A stretch of 34,268 bases of DNA from Prevotella sp. (lineage in GTDB: Bacteria > Bacteroidota > Bacteroidia > Bacteroidales > Dysgonomonadaceae): assembly GCA_031273295.1 (NCBI GenBank), contig JAISSD010000077.1, forward strand, positions 1 to 34,268, read 5' to 3'. Positions 30,289-34,268 of the stretch are shown here, piece by piece; positions within the stretch are counted from its first letter, which is position 1, and every line of letters begins with the position of its first letter. The translations under genes were made by a program, and so were the position numbers. The notes beneath the pieces were generated by a model. It did no database searches and was not told the DNA's origin. It worked only from the letters and a program-made list of their open reading frames with translations.

Positions 30289-32673
30289 ATGAAGAATTTA
30301 GCATTTTTGTCTGTATGTATATTCCTGTTAGTCGGGTGCGACGACATCAGGAACATCCGTATGCCACAGGAGCAGAAATACAAAGGCATGAAAATGGTTC
30401 GGACAAGTTGGGCTCCCGACCATTCAGAGTTTACCGTCAGCATCAAGCTGGACGATTCCCTGCCTTTCTGCATTCTGACGGACACGACAAATGTCCGCAT
30501 TAAGACTACCGAATGGTGCAACAGCATCGAAACATATCCCCCCGTCGCCCAACCCCGGCTTGTGGGAATCACTGACGTCAGGCATCAGGCGCTGGAGGAG
30601 ATGAACCTGGAGGCGCTGGCGCTGGTCGACCTTACCCTTCCGCCACAGGCAGTAAAGGCCGAGCAAGCCGGACTGAGAAGCCTGTCCGCCATCTTTCATG
30701 AGAAGCTGTATGTGGCTTTCATGGGAAACGGCGGTGTTTCCGAGACAATGCAGGTAACGGAATACGTACTTGACCACCATTTCGAGGCGCAGGACACGAC
30801 CAAGAGCCTGTACCGGTCCATCCTGTACAAGTTGGACGAGATGAAAGTCCGTCCCTCCCGTTATTATCCCCGGATGAAGCGGAATAGGGCCATGCAGAAA
30901 GACGGTTCCCCGTTGCAACAGGTCATGCTTGTCCTTTCTGACGGAAAGGTGTATGACGGCGATGTGCCCGCCGACCCTGATCATTACGAACTGAAACAGA
31001 CTCTCGTGCAAGCCGCCGGACAGGAGGGCAATCCCTATATCTACTATTTCAACTACGCGGACTCGACCGATGTTGCAGACGATTCGCGCTCCATGCTGGA
31101 ACTGGTGTGCCGGCAAACCGGAGGCGGCTATTTCGGGAACTCGGACTGGAAGCGCTTCATCGACGACCTGTCGCGGAAAGCGGGCGACCTTGAGGCGCCC
31201 AAGGCGGACTACCTGCTCGCCTATCGTAATCCGACCTACAAGGTCTACGACGGAGAGTCAAGCCTGGAAATTGAATGTTTCGCCGGAGACAGCCTGTATG
31301 CGTCCTCCAGAGAGCGCAACTACCTGGGCAGCCTCTATCGGCCGGTTATCGTAGACGAGAAGCCCGTCTTTCAGGTCATTATGCAAGGCTTCCATGTAGC
31401 CGGATGGCTCGCATTGCTCGCCTGGTTCATCTTGCAGTGGGCGCTGCCCTATATCCGCTACCGGATCTTCTGGAAGAAGTACGTCATCCGCTACACATCC
31501 GCCAATATGGTCTACGGCGACAGGCTGGTGGACGCCGTCTGCTACTACTGCAAGACGCCTTTCGTGAAGGATGACCGGATTGTGGTGAAGTGCAAGCACA
31601 CGCTCCACGAGTCGTGTTGGGACGAGAACGGGTATGAGTGCCCCGAGTACGGCCGCCGGTGCAGGAATGGCTCCCACTATTACAACCGCCTGAACCTGTT
31701 CGACCCGCGCAACGCCTCTGTCTACCTGCCGTGGACGCTTTTCGCCATTCTGGCTGGACTGCTGGCCTGGATAGAATACACGGTCGATTCCATCTACAGC
31801 AACGCCCAAATGACCGAGCAGATCATCTCCATGTTCAACCTCCGATCACACATCGCCGACAACGAGTTCATTGCCGACAAGTATTTGGACAAGCTGTCGC
31901 ACACGCCGCTCTACATCGCCATGCTGTGCCAGAACACCGTCTTCTTACTGGGATTCCTGGGCAGCCGCGGCCGCCTGTCCGGCCGCCTCGGTCGCAGCTT
32001 CCTCAAGTCGGTGATGGTCGGTGCGGCCGCGTACGTCCTGTTCGTTCTGGACGGCGTCATCTCCATAAGGGGCGGGATAAACAACAACTTCAACCTGCTG
32101 GACATCCTGTTCTGGTACGTTATTAGCGTCCTGATTTCCATCAGTATCCACTACGGCGGAAGGCGGATCGACTTCCGCTACATCCTGAAAAGCTCGCTCA
32201 TCGCCACGCTTTGTGGCTATGGCAGCACCTACCTGACCCTGTTCCTCAACAACGAATTTGATCCGCGCATGCTATCCCTGGGATGCATCCTCTTTTTCTC
32301 CATTGGGCTGGCGGTCGGCCACGCGTTCGTCTTCCCCGGATCCGAACGCTATTTCCTGCGCGTCTCTGGCCCCGTCAAGGAGATGGACGTCGCGCTTTAC
32401 AAATGGATGAACGCGCCCATGCGCGCCCGGCACGTCAGCATAGGCAGTTCGGTATCCTGCGACCTTCACATGTCATGGGAGGCGGGCAACGGAATAGCCC
32501 CCCAACAGGCCGCCATATACATGGACGACCACCGGCTCTATATCACCGCACTGGACGAAGGCATGCGGTTCCGTGGCAAGCCGCTGAAGCAAGGAGCATG
32601 GAAACGCCTGTATCCGCTTGATACTTTCATCATTGGAGAGACTACGTTCACCTGTGTGGAAAAGGACGTCTGA
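30289..32673 (+). CDS. Lipoprotein-vWA-RING-polytopic-FHA membrane protein; candidate E3 and T6SS anchor
   Basis: 794-aa protein with domains in order: lipobox LLVGC (Cys17); a vWA-like domain ~100-290 (ALALVDLTLP, KSLYRSILYKLDEM, QQVMLVLSDGK, CRQTGGGYF); TM1 ~367-389; a RING-H2-like finger at 418-458 (C418-x2-C421-x13-C435-x1-H437-x2-H440-x2-C443-x7-C451-P-x5-C458); about six more membrane helices (~478-681); and an FHA-like domain ~687-794 (RHVSIGSSVSCDLHM, then a closing DTFIIGETTFTC). With vWA outside, TM1 puts the finger in the cytosol, and seven helices in all put FHA there too. C7-x6-C8 is wider than the usual C-x2-C. It is the last gene of the operon. E3-like activity is inferred; the vWA part may correspond to the TssR role. 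Confidence 0.82.
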   Translation: MKNLAFLSVCIFLLVGCDDIRNIRMPQEQKYKGMKMVRTSWAPDHSEFTVSIKLDDSLPFCILTDTTNVRIKTTEWCNSIETYPPVAQPRLVGITDVRHQALEEMNLEALALVDLTLPPQAVKAEQAGLRSLSAIFHEKLYVAFMGNGGVSETMQVTEYVLDHHFEAQDTTKSLYRSILYKLDEMKVRPSRYYPRMKRNRAMQKDGSPLQQVMLVLSDGKVYDGDVPADPDHYELKQTLVQAAGQEGNPYIYYFNYADSTDVADDSRSMLELVCRQTGGGYFGNSDWKRFIDDLSRKAGDLEAPKADYLLAYRNPTYKVYDGESSLEIECFAGDSLYASSRERNYLGSLYRPVIVDEKPVFQVIMQGFHVAGWLALLAWFILQWALPYIRYRIFWKKYVIRYTSANMVYGDRLVDAVCYYCKTPFVKDDRIVVKCKHTLHESCWDENGYECPEYGRRCRNGSHYYNRLNLFDPRNASVYLPWTLFAILAGLLAWIEYTVDSIYSNAQMTEQIISMFNLRSHIADNEFIADKYLDKLSHTPLYIAMLCQNTVFLLGFLGSRGRLSGRLGRSFLKSVMVGAAAYVLFVLDGVISIRGGINNNFNLLDILFWYVISVLISISIHYGGRRIDFRYILKSSLIATLCGYGSTYLTLFLNNEFDPRMLSLGCILFFSIGLAVGHAFVFPGSERYFLRVSGPVKEMDVALYKWMNAPMRARHVSIGSSVSCDLHMSWEAGNGIAPQQAAIYMDDHRLYITALDEGMRFRGKPLKQGAWKRLYPLDTFIIGETTFTCVEKDV

Positions 32674-32715
32674 CGTATCTTGCCGGCTGTCCCGACTTTT
32701 CAAGCGCCCCTTCCC

Positions 32716-32784
32716 GCTGCGAAACGGCTCCGCAGCATGTTCCGGAAGATGCTTGCGCCTTGACGCGCATTGAGGCGGCGCAAG
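32716..32784 (+). terminator. Possible terminator hairpins after the operon
   Basis: GCTGCG (32716-32721) with CGCAGC (32731-32736), then CTTGCGCC (32752-32759) with GGCGCAAG (32777-32784). Both are GC-rich but lack a strong U run, so intrinsic termination is uncertain; they are the first stable hairpins after the last stop codon. Confidence 0.4.
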
Positions 32785-32960
32785 TAAAGTGCATTTAATG
32801 GATGATATTGTCTGTTCAATGAAGACGAGAGTAGAAAAAGGGAGGGATATATAATAACCGTATTATGGCGCATTAATTCGTATAAAACAGGCATTTTTCC
32901 GGTGCATTAATGCTGAAACGGACATTTTGGGATAATAAATAAACGGGCGAACATTGTTTT

Positions 32961-33000
32961 AACCTCGCTTCCACTTGATTTTTCTGACAAAACAACCTTC
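32961..33000 (+). repeat. Divergent copy of the 41-bp repeat core
   Basis: Starts AACCTCGCTTCCACTTGATT and continues as a TTTTTCTGACAAAACAACC block, clearly related to the core at 5168-5208 and in the same orientation. It lies about 290 bp after the last gene of the T6SS operon. The surrounding 32785-33118 holds no gene that I can support. Confidence 0.75.
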
Positions 33001-33118
33001 CGTGTAACTAAATTTATGGCAATCCGCCAAGGCGTTGTTTTCCAGTTACTTTTTGCGGGCGGCGATTCATCGCTTGGGGATTCGGTAGCATATCACAAAG
33101 GACGCCAAATCCATTTAA

Positions 33119-33155
33119 CACAAAGGGCACAAAGCGTATCACAAAGGGCACAAAG
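33119..33155 (+). repeat. Short tandem repeat, 21-bp period
   Basis: CACAAAGGGCACAAAG occurs at 33119-33134 and 33140-33155. Such CACAAAG-rich non-coding tracts appear to be filler sequence; no protein is supported here, although a short frame (33016-33279) passes through. Confidence 0.8.
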
Positions 33156-33200
33156 AATTTCCTTGAAAATCAGGAAGAACGCCACACCGCAAAATGGTAA

Positions 33201-33241
33201 AAAACCTCGTTTCCACCTAATTTTTCCAACAAAACAACCTC
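33201..33241 (+). repeat. 41-bp repeat core, right-side copy
   Basis: Nearly identical to 5168-5208 and 6017-6057 (AAAACCTCGTTTCCACCTAA, then a TTTTTCCAACAAAACAACCTC block), same orientation. Together with 32961-33000 it places this repeat family on both sides of the T6SS locus. Confidence 0.85.
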
Positions 33242-33390
33242 ATTCATTCTTAATTCTTAATTTATTTCTCCATTCTTAATTCCCATTCTTAATTCCCATT
33301 CTTAATTCCCATTCTTAATTCTTCATTCTCATTCTTCATTCTCATTCTTCATTCTCATTCTTCATTCCCATTCTTAATTCTTAATTCTTT
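33241..33390 (+). repeat. AT-rich low-complexity tandem repeats
   Basis: About 150 nt of degenerate tandem units: first CATTCTTAATTCC (~13-nt period, several copies), then CATTCTCATTCTT units (~11-12 nt), then back to ATTCTTAATTC. It is a microsatellite-like tract without spacers or coding potential and abuts the DGR-protein-like fragment. Confidence 0.9.
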
Positions 33391-33391
33391 A

Positions 33392-33628
33392 TCAGTTGTT
33401 GCCAACGTTATTCAGGTTGCCATCGGTGTTGTTGCGGTTCCCGGAAGCGGGAAAGAAGCAGTCGCTGGATTGAATGATTCTCCGGACGGGACAAGGCCCG
33501 AACAGAAATACAGACTGGTGTTTATAACCGGCGGATACGGTTTCTAAAACTTTCTCCACCGGCGGACTGCTGAATTTATTTGCCACTCTCCTGCCGGTAC
33601 ACAAGGCCCGGCAAAACTCCCGGCTCAA
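33392..33628 (-). pseudogene. Fragment resembling a DGR-type/FISUMP-like variable protein
   Basis: The 78-residue frame ends in FFPASGNRNNTDGNLNNVGN and then stops exactly where the low-complexity tract begins. 'P-A-S-G-x-R-N-x-x-x-G-x-L-N-N-V-G' is the segment that, in intact Bacteroides proteins of this type (C-type-lectin-like variable proteins of diversity-generating retroelements and FISUMP/DUF1566-like proteins), is followed by G-x-Y-W-S-S. That second part is absent, and no reverse transcriptase is present in the window. It therefore looks like a truncated remnant, or a displaced copy of the template/variable region. Recognition is from memory of the motif, so confidence is moderate. 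Confidence 0.45.
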
Positions 33629-34150
33629 TTTCTCTTCTTAATTTACACTTTTCGCCCATGCCGTTTACTGTTTTTTATATCTATTCTGTTTTTTCCGTCA
33701 GGGAAACAAACCATTTGACGGACAAAAGCCGCCGTTGCCGGCTACCTGTTTCAAATCTGAAATCCGATCTTTTCACCCCTGCCTTTTTACGTAAAGCACT
33801 CATCTAAAGTATTATAGGTAATTATTTCCCCCTGTCATAATTATATCAAACTCATTTGCCGCCGTGGCTGTTTCCGGTTTTATCGCGCAAATACGAACTT
33901 TTAGTTCAAGACGCCTTCGCCACAGAACGCCCGCTTTTTTTCTTCCGGAAAGTCTGCCGGGACTGTATCCCCGCCAACTGTTTCCATGTGTGTGTTTTAA
34001 TGACCGGCGCAATCGCCGGAAGCCTCCGTTTCAAACAATTCCAATGCACCTGATTTATGATTTTTTATGATTTTGTTAAAAAATGCAAAATCGTAAAAAC
34101 GAAAAAAATTTCCGACCGCCTAACGGCGGGTTTGAAACCTCCCCTTTTTA
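33629..34150. other. Gene-poor segment with small hairpins
   Basis: Only short frames occur (33580-33807 plus; 33812-34012 minus, 66 codons, Arg/Gly-rich), and none has recognisable features. Visible structures are a perfect hairpin CCGGCG-CAAT-CGCCGG at 34004-34019 and a terminator-like CCGCC-TAAC-GGCGG at 34116-34129 followed by GTTT. The minus-strand frame may belong to the same decayed element as 33392-33628. Confidence 0.5.
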
Positions 34151-34188
34151 AGAGGCTGTGTGAAATCTAAAAAAAACTTGTGAAGGTA

Positions 34189-34217
34189 TTGCCATATGAA
34201 AAAAAGCAATACCTTTG
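34189..34217 (+). promoter_or_regulatory. Bacteroidetes promoter inside the IS end
   Basis: TTG (34189-34191), 18 nt, then TACCTTTG (34210-34217), an exact TAnnTTTG. The start codon at 34238 follows after 20 nt. Confidence 0.65.
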
Positions 34218-34237
34218 CAGTTAAAAATCAAAGATAT

Positions 34238-34268
34238 ATGAGTTATATATCAGTTACTCCAAGAGATC
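34238..34268 (+). CDS. Start of a probable transposase (partial)
   Basis: Only ten codons are visible (MSYISVTPRD), cut by the window end. Placement right after an IS-like end and a good promoter suggests a transposase. No domain can be assessed. Confidence 0.35.
   Translation, partial: MSYISVTPRD

Larger units (their letters stand above)
34152..34268 (+). mobile_element. Probable left end of an insertion sequence (truncated by window edge)
   Basis: GAGGCTGTGTGAAATC at 34152 has the look of an IS terminal inverted repeat (GAGGCTGT... ends are common in Bacteroidetes IS elements). It is followed within 40 nt by a promoter and within 90 nt by an ATG frame that runs off the window. The family cannot be fixed without the rest. 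Confidence 0.45.

Noticed and set aside
31638..32126. 162-codon plus-strand frame inside the 794-aa gene
   Set aside because: Alternative frame over GC-rich coding sequence; the main frame has consistent domains and membrane helices.
33016..33279. 87-codon plus-strand frame
   Set aside because: It runs through CACAAAG repeats and the 41-bp repeat core; translation of repetitive non-coding DNA.
33241..33390. CRISPR array
   Set aside because: Units are contiguous, degenerate and 11-13 nt long without unique spacers, and there are no cas genes.

Overview
The window looks like a chromosome segment of a Bacteroidales bacterium. The evidence is the two TlpA-like lipoproteins with a DUF4369-type N-terminal half, TAnnTTTG promoter boxes, TssD-type Hcp proteins, a DUF4280 PAAR-like protein and the absence of strong Shine-Dalgarno sequences. 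The genus cannot be fixed from what I can see.

Left flank (1-6187): a PEGA-like lipoprotein; two tandem thioredoxin-fold lipoproteins on the minus strand; a small hypothetical gene; a pRiA4b ORF-3-like gene translationally coupled to miaA; then two ~214-bp direct repeats bracketing a decayed toxin-antitoxin pair (toxin lacking its N-terminal half, antitoxin intact).

Regulatory segment (6188-7863): a strongly foldable ~90-nt element and a membrane-bound LuxR-type regulator gene. The regulator gene is flanked on each side by a pair of 14-bp boxes. The pairs are in opposite orientation and both have a 43-bp period, which suggests that this regulator controls itself and the large operon that follows.

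Main locus (7864-32673): one long plus-strand operon for a type VI secretion system of the Bacteroidetes lineage. The order is ClpV/TssH, TssB, TssC, four consecutive TssD/Hcp-like tube proteins, VgrG, a large coiled-coil/beta-helix spike protein, a PAAR-like tip, a secreted PEGA protein, a ribosome-recycling-factor-like protein, an E1-like enzyme, a TssG-like protein, TssK, TssE, TssF, a ubiquitin-like protein, an E2 enzyme, two secreted/membrane proteins, and a 794-aa lipoprotein-vWA-RING-polytopic-FHA protein. I recognise neither the TssJLM membrane complex nor convincing TssN/O/P/Q genes.

The main discovery candidate is that this T6SS operon carries what looks like a complete ubiquitin-type cascade. 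It has an E1 (nucleotide-binding motif, catalytic Cys), a ubiquitin-like protein ending in a free Gly, an E2 with HPN and active-site Cys, and a membrane protein with a RING-H2-like finger that the predicted topology puts in the cytosol beside a cytosolic FHA domain. An RRF-fold protein lacking the key rRNA-contacting arginines sits next to the E1. My working inference is that Ubl conjugation regulates assembly, firing or recycling of this T6SS, or modifies its substrate, with the vWA-RING-FHA protein acting both as envelope anchor and E3-like factor.

Right flank (32674-34268): a gene-poor 1.5 kb with two more copies of a 41-bp repeat core also found on the left side of the locus, AT-rich low-complexity tandem repeats, a fragment resembling a Bacteroides DGR-type variable protein, and the start of an insertion sequence running off the end.
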